From: Sphingobacteriaceae bacterium
GTDB taxonomy: Bacteria > Bacteroidota > Bacteroidia > B-17B0 > Aurantibacillaceae
Direction of reading: 5' to 3'
DNA length: 64,000 nt
Assembly (NCBI GenBank): GCA_002319075.1
Contig: NVQB01000001.1
Coordinates: forward strand, 3,224,001 to 3,288,000
The position numbers and the translations under genes were made by a program. How positions within the stretch are numbered: position 1 is the stretch's first letter; every line of letters starts with the position of its first letter. The notes beneath the pieces were generated by a model. That model made no database searches and was not told the origin of the DNA. It saw only the letters and a program-made list of their open reading frames with translations. This document shows positions 1 to 6,362 of this stretch, in pieces.

Positions 1-367
1 CATAATAAGCGCCCAGTAAATTTGTTTTGATCATACTTTCCCACTCATCTATGGTAAGGTCCATAAACCCTCCGAATTTTCCAATACCGGCGTTGTTAAT
101 GAGGATATCAATTTGTCCTAGTTCATATTTTAGAGCGTCAACGGCGGAAATAACAGAATTGTTATCGCTGACATCCGAAGTGATATAAGAAATTTTTATT
201 TCCGAATTTATTTTTTTTGCTTCAGCAACCACCAGGGCTAAGTCTTTAGCGGTGCGGGCTGTGAGCGCAAGATTAATTCCCTCTTTGGCAAAAGCTAAAG
301 CAATAGCTTTTCCGATTCCTTTACCAGCGCCGGTTATGAGGGCTGTTTTTCCTTTTAGATTTTCCAT
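1..367 (-). CDS. SDR-family NAD(P)-dependent oxidoreductase, C-terminus cut off by window edge
   Basis: Read on the minus strand from the ATG at 367, the product starts MENLKGKTALITGAGKGIGK. That is a Rossmann-fold start with the TGxxxGIG cofactor loop at about residues 13-20. Further on it has a D-V-S stretch typical of adenine-ring binding and the NNAGIG motif of classical short-chain dehydrogenases. About 122 residues are visible; the YxxxK catalytic motif would lie beyond base 1. It is probably a soluble NAD(P)H-dependent dehydrogenase/reductase of unknown substrate. It is divergent from the ArsR-type gene to its right. The family call is firm; the substrate cannot be stated. Confidence 0.9.
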   Translation of the reverse strand, partial: MENLKGKTALITGAGKGIGKAIALAFAKEGINLALTARTAKDLALVVAEAKKINSEIKISYITSDVSDNNSVISAVDALKYELGQIDILINNAGIGKFGGFMDLTIDEWESMIKTNLLGAYY

Positions 368-515
368 AATTTATTTTGTGCGGTAAATTTACTCAGATAA
401 AGAATACACAAGTGTGAAGAAAGGTTATTAGGATAAAAATGCTTTTTTAATTAAGCTAATGCTCTAAGATTTATTTACTGATAGTGAATTAATTACACCC
501 TGACACTAAATTAAA

Positions 516-562
516 TTTGCGCAATCATCTGCTTGCTTGTATATTTGCAAGCAGATGATTGC
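516..562 (+). promoter_or_regulatory. Bacteroidota-type promoter overlapped by a perfect 16-bp inverted repeat (putative ArsR operator)
   Basis: TTTG at 516-519 and TATATTTG at 540-547 match the Bacteroidota -33/-7 consensus (TTTG, about 20 bases, TAnnTTTG). A perfect inverted repeat, GCAATCATCTGCTTGC (521-536) and its complement at 547-562, with a 10-base centre, covers the spacer and the end of the -7 box. The predicted transcript start is about 554, just ahead of the ATG at 571. A dimeric repressor bound here would block RNA polymerase, so the first gene of this operon probably represses itself. Confidence 0.75.
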
Positions 563-570
563 ATATTAAT

Positions 571-936
571 ATGGAAATTAGAAGAGATGTTTTTCAGGCG
601 ATCGCGGACCCCACGAGAAGGGAGATTATAACTATCGTTGCCCGGCGGCCTCAGAATTTGAATGCCATAGCTGATCAGTTTGATGTTACGCGTCAGGCAG
701 TATCCTTGCACATAAAGATTCTGAATGAATGTGGTCTGATAATGATTACAAAAAAAGGAAGAGAACGCTACTGTGAAGCAAGACTGGAGCAACTCAGTGA
801 AGTGCAGGAATGGGTCGCGCATTCTAAAAAACTGTGGGCAGGAAGGTTTAATGCCCTGGAAAAATTACTCGATGAACTTCAAACCAAATCGCCCAAAAAG
901 GTGAGTAAAACAAGAAAAAATGGAGCGAGAAAATAA
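571..936 (+). CDS. ArsR/SmtB-fold transcriptional regulator
   Basis: A 121-residue winged-helix protein starting MEIRRDVFQAIADPTRREII, the classical N-terminus of ArsR-like repressors paired with SRPBCC proteins. The recognition helix region is DVTRQAVSLHIKIL, followed by the wing with KKGRERYC. The tail is Lys/Arg-rich. No CxC metal motif is visible, so it is probably not a metal sensor. I prefer ATG 571 to the in-frame TTG at 559, because 559 lies inside the operator repeat and is very close to the predicted transcript start. The gene overlaps the next one by 17 bases, so the two are co-transcribed. Confidence 0.88.
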   Translation: MEIRRDVFQAIADPTRREIITIVARRPQNLNAIADQFDVTRQAVSLHIKILNECGLIMITKKGRERYCEARLEQLSEVQEWVAHSKKLWAGRFNALEKLLDELQTKSPKKVSKTRKNGARK

Positions 937-1423
937 TCCGTCAAGTAACAATGCAAACGAGGTGTTTATTGAGCATGCCTTCAATGCGCCGGTAGAACTG
1001 GTATTTAGAGCTTTTACTGATCCGGCATATCTGGAGCGTTGGTATGCTCCTAACGGATGTAACATTAGTTATAAGTTTATCGATGTAACTGTAGGCGGTA
1101 GATTTCACTCTTGTATTAGTGACCCGAAATTTGGAGACTGTTGGTGCGTTGGTGTATACAAAGAGATTGTAAAAAATAAAAAAATAAGCTATGATATAAG
1201 TATTGCAGATGAGTTGGGTAATCTCACTGATCCGGCAACGGCGGGAATGGATCCTGATTGGCCTATGACAACTCGTGTGGATATTTTATTTAGAGAAGAA
1301 AACGGCAAGACTCACGTAACGCTTCATCAAAGTGTGTTAGAGAAGATCGCTAAACGAACAGGCGCGCATCCTAGCTGGATTCAGATGCTCCGGAGACTCG
1401 AAAATATCCTGGTCATAAAATAA
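920..1423 (+). CDS. SRPBCC/AHSA1-domain protein
   Basis: A 167-residue protein with the START-like (Bet v1 helix-grip) signature: FIEHAFNAPVELVFRAFTDP near residue 15, then LERWYAP and a GGRF turn. In this family the fold makes a hydrophobic pocket, and members are often encoded directly behind an ArsR-type regulator, as here with a 17-base overlap. The ligand is unknown. The last third (TRVDILF, THVTLHQS) matches the usual beta-strand end of AHSA1 domains. It is probably cytoplasmic, as there is no signal peptide. The overlapping start suggests translational coupling to the regulator. Confidence 0.88.
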   Translation: MERENNPSSNNANEVFIEHAFNAPVELVFRAFTDPAYLERWYAPNGCNISYKFIDVTVGGRFHSCISDPKFGDCWCVGVYKEIVKNKKISYDISIADELGNLTDPATAGMDPDWPMTTRVDILFREENGKTHVTLHQSVLEKIAKRTGAHPSWIQMLRRLENILVIK

Positions 1424-1437
1424 TCAAGAAATTATAT

Positions 1438-2337
1438 ATGAAATCATTGAAAACACTTTTACTCGTAGCAGTCGTTTTTTTAAGCTGCAGGGAAGAAAAC
1501 GAAAAGCTATCATCAGCAAAAATTACCAGTATGGATACACTACCAAAGATATCAGCTTCTGACGTTAAAATCGGTTACGCCCCCGTAAATGGAATTCAAA
1601 TGTATTACGAAATTCATGGTAGCGGGAAGCCTCTTGTTTTAATTCATGGAGGAGGTTCAACCATCGAAACCAGTTTTAGCAAACTCATTCCTTTTTTTGC
1701 GAAAACGCGTAAAGTTATAGCTGTAGAGTTGCAGGCGCATGGACACACCGGAGATCGCGACGCGCCTGAAAGTTTTGAGCAGGATGCCGATGATGTGGCG
1801 GCACTTCTTGACTATTTAAAGATCAGGCAGGCAGATGTTTTAGGATTCAGCAATGGCGGAAGTACAACCCTGCAGATGGCCATGCGGCATCCGGAACTTG
1901 TAACTAAAATAATTCCCATTTCTGCTATTTATAAAAGAGAAGGCATGCAAGCTTTTTTCTGGGGCTTTATGGAGAAGGGCACTTTTAAGGATCTGCCGCA
2001 AGTTTACAAAGATGCTTATTCAAAAATAAATCCTGATCCGGAGAAATTGATGAATATGTACACCAAAGACCGTAACAGGATGTTGGCATTTAAAGATTGG
2101 AATGAGGAAGATGTGAAGACTATTAAAGCACCGGTGTTGCTGATCGTTGGCGACAAAGATGTGGTGAGACCAGAACATGCTTTTGAAATTGCTAAACTTT
2201 TGCCACAGGCCAGGGTAGCTATCGTGCCTGGTGCCCATGGAGATTTTATTGGCGAGGCAATGTCGACGGATGCTGAAAGTAAAATTCCGGAGGCGACTTT
2301 TTTAATGATCGAAACGTTTTTAAATGCAGGTAACTAG
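1438..2337 (+). CDS. alpha/beta hydrolase, predicted lipoprotein
   Basis: A 299-residue protein with a lipoprotein signal ending FLSC (Cys17), so it is probably anchored in the envelope. The hydrolase fold is clear: oxyanion-loop motif HGGGS at about 70-74, nucleophile elbow GFSNGG with Ser138, acid in GDKDVV (Asp241) and His267 in PGAHGDF. The catalytic triad is therefore complete. It starts 14 bases after the SRPBCC gene and is probably the third gene of that operon. The substrate is unknown; esterase, lactonase or haloperoxidase-like relatives all share this layout. Confidence 0.88.
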   Translation: MKSLKTLLLVAVVFLSCREENEKLSSAKITSMDTLPKISASDVKIGYAPVNGIQMYYEIHGSGKPLVLIHGGGSTIETSFSKLIPFFAKTRKVIAVELQAHGHTGDRDAPESFEQDADDVAALLDYLKIRQADVLGFSNGGSTTLQMAMRHPELVTKIIPISAIYKREGMQAFFWGFMEKGTFKDLPQVYKDAYSKINPDPEKLMNMYTKDRNRMLAFKDWNEEDVKTIKAPVLLIVGDKDVVRPEHAFEIAKLLPQARVAIVPGAHGDFIGEAMSTDAESKIPEATFLMIETFLNAGN

Positions 2338-2357
2338 CGATTGATTTTTAGCAATGA

Positions 2358-2379
2358 ATCCAAAAGCTTCATTTTGGAT
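2358..2379 (+). terminator. hairpin after the hydrolase gene, weak terminator candidate
   Basis: ATCCAAAA (2358-2365) pairs perfectly with TTTTGGAT (2372-2379) around a 6-base loop. It lies 21 bases after the hydrolase stop codon. There is no U-tract right behind it; a second small AACC/GGTT hairpin followed by T6 ends near 2403. Together they could end the operon. Confidence 0.35.
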
Positions 2380-2456
2380 ACAACAACCAGAGCTTCGGTT
2401 ATTTTTTGTGTTTTCTTTCTTCTGAAATTTGTACCGTTAAAATAAAATTAAGAAAG

Positions 2457-3464
2457 ATGAAGAAAGTAAAATTAGGAAGTCAGGGACTTGAAGTAGTTCC
2501 AATTGGATTAGGGTGTATGGGAATGACTAAAATTGCCGGAGGGGATATTTACGGAAAGGCAGATGAGAAAGAAGCAATCGCAACCATTCAACGTTCTTTG
2601 GAACTGGGCGGAAATTTTTTGGATACGGCAGATCTGTATGGTCCATTACACAATGAACGTCTGATAGCAAAGGCCATGAAAGACAACAGACAGAAATACG
2701 TGATTGCTACGAAATTCGGTTATGAAATTAACGACGAAGGAAATTTAACCTGGAAAATAAATGGCGAAAAAAACTATGTGAGAAAAGCAGTAGAGCGTTC
2801 TTTAAAGAATTTAGAAACAGATTTTATCGACCTTTATTATTTACACCGACTGGATCCCAATACAGCCATTGAAGAAACCGTAGAAGCTATGGGGCAATTG
2901 GTGAAAGAAGGAAAAGTAGGTTACATCGGACTCTCAGAAGTCTCTTCAGAAACCATCAGGCGGGCACATAAAATTCACCCGCTAACAGCCATTCAAACAG
3001 AGTATTCTTTGTTCGAACGTGGGGTAGAAGAAGCGGGAATTCTAACTACGCTGGAAGAATTAGGAATTGGCTTCGTAGCTTATTCTCCCCTGGGACGCGG
3101 ATTTATTTCAAGCGACCTGAAAATTAAAAGTCCTGAAGATTTTCCGGAAAACGATTTTAGAAGAAGTATTCCCCGTTTCCAGGGGGAACAGTTTTACAAA
3201 AACCTTGAATTGTCTGAGGCAATAAATAAAATGGCAGAAGACAAAGGCATTACTTCTTCTCAGTTAGCTATTGCCTGGGTGCTTGCAAAAGGGTATTTAC
3301 CAATTCCGGGAACTAAACGTGTAAAATACATTGAACAAAATATAGCGGCAACCTCTATAGTATTGAGTAAAGAAGAGCTAGCTCGCCTGGAAGAAATTGT
3401 TCCCCTGGGAACTGATACTGGCGCGCGGTACGATGCATCAACTATGGCCACGTTAGACAACTAG
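2457..3464 (+). CDS. aldo/keto reductase
   Basis: A 335-residue NADPH-dependent aldo/keto reductase. Starting at MKKVKLGSQG, the catalytic tetrad is in place: Asp56 (LDTADLYG), Tyr61, Lys86 (ATKFGYE) and His130 (YYLHRLD). The NADP-binding end has IPGTKR near residue 280. Length and motifs fit the AKR13-like group of general aldehyde reductases. The reading frame is open upstream to 2406, but ATG 2457 gives the normal family start and follows an A-rich leader. It is followed by a terminator and then an AraC-type regulator gene that may control it. The in vivo substrate is not deducible. Confidence 0.93.
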   Translation: MKKVKLGSQGLEVVPIGLGCMGMTKIAGGDIYGKADEKEAIATIQRSLELGGNFLDTADLYGPLHNERLIAKAMKDNRQKYVIATKFGYEINDEGNLTWKINGEKNYVRKAVERSLKNLETDFIDLYYLHRLDPNTAIEETVEAMGQLVKEGKVGYIGLSEVSSETIRRAHKIHPLTAIQTEYSLFERGVEEAGILTTLEELGIGFVAYSPLGRGFISSDLKIKSPEDFPENDFRRSIPRFQGEQFYKNLELSEAINKMAEDKGITSSQLAIAWVLAKGYLPIPGTKRVKYIEQNIAATSIVLSKEELARLEEIVPLGTDTGARYDASTMATLDN

Positions 3465-3474
3465 AATGACAAAC

Positions 3475-3507
3475 AGAAAAGCTACCTTTATAAGTAGCTT
3501 TTCTTTT
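3475..3507 (+). terminator. intrinsic terminator between aldo/keto reductase and AraC gene
   Basis: AGAAAAGCTAC (3475-3485) pairs perfectly with GTAGCTTTTCT (3494-3504) around an 8-base loop and is followed by a short T run. The next gene starts 10 bases later, so some read-through into the regulator is possible. Confidence 0.8.
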
Positions 3508-3517
3508 AAGAAAGAAG

Positions 3518-4438
3518 ATGAAAAAACAAACTCTAAAACCTTATCTCGTTGATTCCATCTCTGAATGGCACCGGCTTTTAAAATTACCGGCCCCTGAACA
3601 TCCGCTCATAAGCGTTGTAAATTTTGATGAAACAGAGTGTTACCAGGGAGAAGAACTACTGACTTTTTTATATAATTTTTACGTGCTGGGAATTAAAAAG
3701 AACTGCAAAGGTAAAATCAGGTATGGCCAAAAGCCTTATGATTTCGATTCTGGTGTTATGAATTTTTTTTCACCCGGGCAACTAATTACTTCTGAGCAAA
3801 GCTCGAGCGAAAGGCTTTCAGGCATCTGGTTGTTGATTCACCCGGATTTTCTACGCCGTTATTCTTTAAGTAAAATGATTAAAGGTTATGGCTTTTTTTC
3901 ATACGCATTAAATGAAGCCTTACATCTTTCGGATAAAGAAGAAAAAACGGTTACTTCTATTCTACTAAATATAGAGCAGGAGTACCGCTCCGTTATTGAT
4001 ACCTACAGTCAGGATGTGATTATTTCGCATATAGAATTACTCTTGAATTATTCTAACCGTTTTTATAACCGCCAGTTTATTACACGAAAACATGCCAGCA
4101 ACGATCTTCTCGATAATCTTGAAAAACTTTTAGCAGATTACTTTGAGAGCGATAAAGTCAGGAGCATGGGATTGCCTACGGTTCAATTTCTTTCAGATCA
4201 ATTACACGTTTCCACACATTATTTAAGTGATATGCTCAGGTCGCTTACCGGACAAAGCACCCAGCATCATATTCACAATAAACTTATTGAGAAGGCCAAA
4301 GAAACGCTGACTACTACAAATTTATCTGTTTCTGAAATTGCTTATCAGCTGGGATTTGAATATCCACAATCTTTCAGCAAATTGTTTAAGGGTAAAACAA
4401 ATCTTTCTCCAATGGACTTCAGGAACTCGTTTAATTAG
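3518..4438 (+). CDS. AraC-family transcriptional regulator
   Basis: A 306-residue protein with an N-terminal ligand/dimerisation region (about 1-190) and a C-terminal pair of helix-turn-helix motifs (about 200-305). The second motif is typical: LSVSEIAYQLGFEYPQSFSK followed by the FKGKTNLSPMDFR end. It has the AraC/XylS length and no membrane segment. It stands directly behind the aldo/keto reductase on the same strand, a common arrangement in which the regulator controls the neighbouring reductase; that link is inference. The start ATG at 3518 is preceded by AAAGAAG, a usable ribosome site. Confidence 0.92.
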   Translation: MKKQTLKPYLVDSISEWHRLLKLPAPEHPLISVVNFDETECYQGEELLTFLYNFYVLGIKKNCKGKIRYGQKPYDFDSGVMNFFSPGQLITSEQSSSERLSGIWLLIHPDFLRRYSLSKMIKGYGFFSYALNEALHLSDKEEKTVTSILLNIEQEYRSVIDTYSQDVIISHIELLLNYSNRFYNRQFITRKHASNDLLDNLEKLLADYFESDKVRSMGLPTVQFLSDQLHVSTHYLSDMLRSLTGQSTQHHIHNKLIEKAKETLTTTNLSVSEIAYQLGFEYPQSFSKLFKGKTNLSPMDFRNSFN

Positions 4439-4572
4439 TGCTTTATGGTTTATCTGTGAGTAGATTTTAATACGCATTCTCCTCGCTTGATCCTCGTTAT
4501 ATAGTAAAATCTATCTAAATAAAAGTCACTTTATTCGTTTTTGAGATACTTGTGTTTTTTACTTAAATAAAA

Positions 4573-4599
4573 AAACCTGATTCACTGGGAATCAGGTTT
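4573..4599 (-). terminator. terminator between convergent AraC and DinB-like genes
   Basis: AAACCTGATTC (4573-4583) pairs perfectly with GAATCAGGTTT (4589-4599) around a 5-base loop. Read on the minus strand the hairpin is followed by a T-rich run (complement of 4563-4572), so it terminates the DinB-like gene best; it may also stop plus-strand transcription. Confidence 0.75.
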
Positions 4600-4650
4600 G
4601 ATTGTTTTAGCAAAAACCATAGACACATCTGCTAAGTAAATGTCAAATTG

Positions 4651-5154
4651 CTAAACCAATTCTGTAACAGTCATTAAATTTAACTGGCCTAAATGATAGC
4701 TCTGGTGATTTGTTCTTCCTAAAAGCACATTTAATTTATTGCGGTGTGGCTCTTTAGCAAAGTCTTCTGCAGAAACAGCAGTATGTTTTCCCATCCAATC
4801 CTCTGCAGACATTTTCGCAAAATGTGTTGTAAGTGTAGCAGTTAAAGAAACCCATTTTGTTTTTAATTCCTGCACGGAACTAGTCATTTCAAAAGATCTG
4901 TCGGGATTTCCGCTAAACACTTCCAGCTCAGGAAAAAGTCTTTCTCCCAATCCAAATAAAGGTAACATGCCATCATTGGTTGCAATTAAATGTCCTAACA
5001 AATAAATTGCCCTGTTGCGTCCCGGCGCCACTTCACTTAAATAGTCTTCATCGCTGTATTTATTAAAAAAATCGCTGAAGGCTTTATTTCTTCCTGTCCA
5101 GGTTTCTACAATTTGTTTTATAAGTTGATCTGTGTAATTTTTTTGCTCGCTCAT
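4651..5154 (-). CDS. DinB-like (YfiT/DinB superfamily) putative metalloenzyme
   Basis: A 167-residue four-helix-bundle protein. The DinB superfamily metal-binding histidines are visible: His55 in LLGHLIATND, and His150 and His154 in TNHQSYHLGQL near the C-terminus. Length and the closing LGQLN motif fit. Members include thiol transferases and hydrolases acting on small thiols, but most are uncharacterised. It has its own hairpin terminator downstream. It is transcribed away from the 59-residue ORF region. Confidence 0.85.
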   Translation of the reverse strand: MSEQKNYTDQLIKQIVETWTGRNKAFSDFFNKYSDEDYLSEVAPGRNRAIYLLGHLIATNDGMLPLFGLGERLFPELEVFSGNPDRSFEMTSSVQELKTKWVSLTATLTTHFAKMSAEDWMGKHTAVSAEDFAKEPHRNKLNVLLGRTNHQSYHLGQLNLMTVTELV

Positions 5155-5229
5155 GATCCCGATTTTAATAAGTTTAAGCTTCTGTGGTTTTGATTAAAAC
5201 AATCTGTGAAATTTATAATCTGTGGCAGA

Positions 5230-5409
5230 TTAAATCCAAAACACATCGCCAAACACCGACCAGGGTTTCTGTTTGGAATTAACTTCCGTAGGAACACGGC
5301 GTGGCGCCGGAATAGCTATTTCAGGCTTTACTGCCAGTTTAGGAGCTTGCATGCCTGCACTGCAAAAGTGGGGTAAACCTGGGCAAAGTTGATCTTTTAC
5401 ATTTTCCAT
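5230..5409 (-). CDS. 59-residue ORF with two cysteines, unknown function
   Basis: Reading from ATG 5409 gives 59 codons starting MENVKDQLCPGLPHFCSAGM and ending WSVFGDVFWI. It has two cysteines (Cys9, Cys16), a Pro/Lys/Ala-rich middle and an aromatic end, with no signal peptide or membrane segment. I do not recognise the family. Its upstream region shares a 12-base sequence (5451-5462) with the upstream region of the neighbouring ArsR-type gene. This suggests it is a real gene controlled by that regulator, perhaps related to metal or thiol stress. It is the only substantial content between the DinB-like gene and the ArsR terminator. Confidence 0.5.
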   Translation of the reverse strand: MENVKDQLCPGLPHFCSAGMQAPKLAVKPEIAIPAPRRVPTEVNSKQKPWSVFGDVFWI

Positions 5410-5450
5410 CTTTCTTTAATTTAAAGGGTTAAACTTTAATCTATTTATCT

Positions 5451-5462
5451 AAATATATCGAT
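5451..5462 (-). promoter_or_regulatory. putative ArsR-type operator/-7 element upstream of the 59-residue ORF
   Basis: The minus strand reads ATCGATATATTT here, identical to 12 bases at 5863-5874 in front of the ArsR-type gene. TATATTTA inside it resembles a TAnnTTTG -7 box. It lies about 42 bases before the ATG at 5409. Confidence 0.5.
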
Positions 5463-5480
5463 GTATTTTCTGATTAAAAA

Positions 5481-5501
5481 AGGCAGTCGATATATCTGCC
5501 T
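5481..5501 (-). terminator. terminator downstream of the ArsR-type gene
   Basis: AGGCAG (5481-5486) pairs with CTGCCT (5496-5501) around a 9-base loop. On the minus strand it is followed by a T-rich run (complement of 5472-5480). It ends the regulator transcript, so the 59-residue ORF has its own promoter. Confidence 0.6.
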
Positions 5502-5524
5502 GTTTTCTTTTACAAATGTAAGTG

Positions 5525-5556
5525 ATAAATCGATACATTCAAGTTTATCGATTTAT
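5525..5556. repeat. 11-bp perfect inverted repeat built on ATCGATA half-sites
   Basis: ATAAATCGATA (5525-5535) and TATCGATTTAT (5546-5556) are exact complements around a 10-base centre. The half-sites resemble the ATCGATA blocks in both nearby promoters, so this may be an additional regulator site; being AT-rich, it is a poor terminator. Confidence 0.5.
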
Positions 5557-5568
5557 TATTTGGTTTTT

Positions 5569-5856
5569 TTAACTTTCGTACTGGTTCAGGAATTTGATAT
5601 AGGCACCAAGAACTTCTTTATTAATCTGGTAACTGGCGTTACGGCCGTCTTTTTCGGCAATTAAAAGGTCTGCATCCACCAATTGTTTAATGTGGTGTGA
5701 GATGGTGGATTGCGCAAGTTCGAGCGATTCAACTATCGCAGTGCATTGGCAGGGATTTTTTTGTCTTTTAATCATGTCCATCATTTTCAAACGGAACGGA
5801 TCACCTAAAGCTTTTGAAATTTTCTCGATTTTCTTTAAATCTAACTTGATATTCAT
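5569..5856 (-). CDS. ArsR-family metalloregulator-like repressor
   Basis: A 95-residue winged-helix repressor starting MNIKLDLKKIEKISKALGDP (ATG at 5856). SKALGDPFRLKMMDMI is the ArsR signature; the recognition helix is AQSTISHHIKQLVDADLL and the wing has KDGRNASYQI. Cys36 and Cys38 (NPCQC) sit where ArsR/SmtB repressors carry the CxC thiol ligands for As(III) or similar soft metals, so a metal- or thiol-sensing role is likely. The frame is open upstream to 5970, but that extension has no family similarity. Predicted operators lie in front of this gene and of the neighbouring small ORF. Confidence 0.88.
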   Translation of the reverse strand: MNIKLDLKKIEKISKALGDPFRLKMMDMIKRQKNPCQCTAIVESLELAQSTISHHIKQLVDADLLIAEKDGRNASYQINKEVLGAYIKFLNQYES

Positions 5857-5862
5857 GCCTGC

Positions 5863-5886
5863 AAATATATCGATTAATTTCGATAG
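5863..5886 (-). promoter_or_regulatory. putative ArsR-type operator and promoter of the regulator gene
   Basis: The minus strand carries TATCGAAATTAATCGATATATTTGC here, two ATCGA half-sites followed by TATATTTG, an exact TAnnTTTG -7 box (5862-5869). The ATG at 5856 follows within 6 bases of the box, so the transcript would be nearly leaderless. Self-repression is the likely use. Confidence 0.55.
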
Positions 5887-5917
5887 ATGGATGTTATAAA
5901 TTTCCAAAAAGGGAGGC

Positions 5918-6301
5918 CTATTTAATGAGGGCTGCAATATTTTCAAAAGCGTCGTCGTCTTTGACCACATACATGCTTCCTGAATCCTTTACTGCCAGGG
6001 CAATTTTGATATCCTGTTGTGCGCTCAGCAGGATTACTTTTGCTTTAGGATCTTTGGTTTTTATGTCGATAAGGATAGAAAATCCGTCTTCAGCGTCGTC
6101 GTACTGACCATTCAGAAAATAATCTACCACAATATAATCTGGTTTCATGTGAAGGTTGTCAAGGGCCAATTCCCCCACAGGAAATAACTTTACTTCTATA
6201 TTTTCAAACTTTGTTTTCAGAAAAACTTCCAGAGATTTTGCATACAAGGTATTATCTTCTACTACAAAAATGAGTTTTGACTTGTTTTTGTGTCCAAACA
6301 T
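5918..6301 (-). CDS. stand-alone response-regulator receiver
   Basis: A 127-residue protein made of one receiver domain. The acidic pair is in VVEDN (Glu15, Asp16), the phospho-acceptor is Asp60 in YIVVDYF, Ser93 stands in the Thr/Ser position and Lys114 in MYVVKDDD. No output domain is attached. It probably acts as a phosphate relay or a protein-protein switch. It lies downstream of the GAF-PAS hybrid kinase with a 61-base gap and the same direction, so the HPt domain of that kinase is the obvious phospho-donor (inference). Confidence 0.9.
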   Translation of the reverse strand: MFGHKNKSKLIFVVEDNTLYAKSLEVFLKTKFENIEVKLFPVGELALDNLHMKPDYIVVDYFLNGQYDDAEDGFSILIDIKTKDPKAKVILLSAQQDIKIALAVKDSGSMYVVKDDDAFENIAALIK

Positions 6302-6362
6302 TTCTTCAGAGCTTAGTGGTTTATCAGAAGTAAATATATTACTAAATCAGTAATTTTGAAAC

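Noticed and set aside
5461-5664. 67-codon plus-strand frame over the ArsR terminator
   Set aside because: It overlaps the ArsR-type gene in antisense and consists of AT-rich control sequence; no protein-like features.
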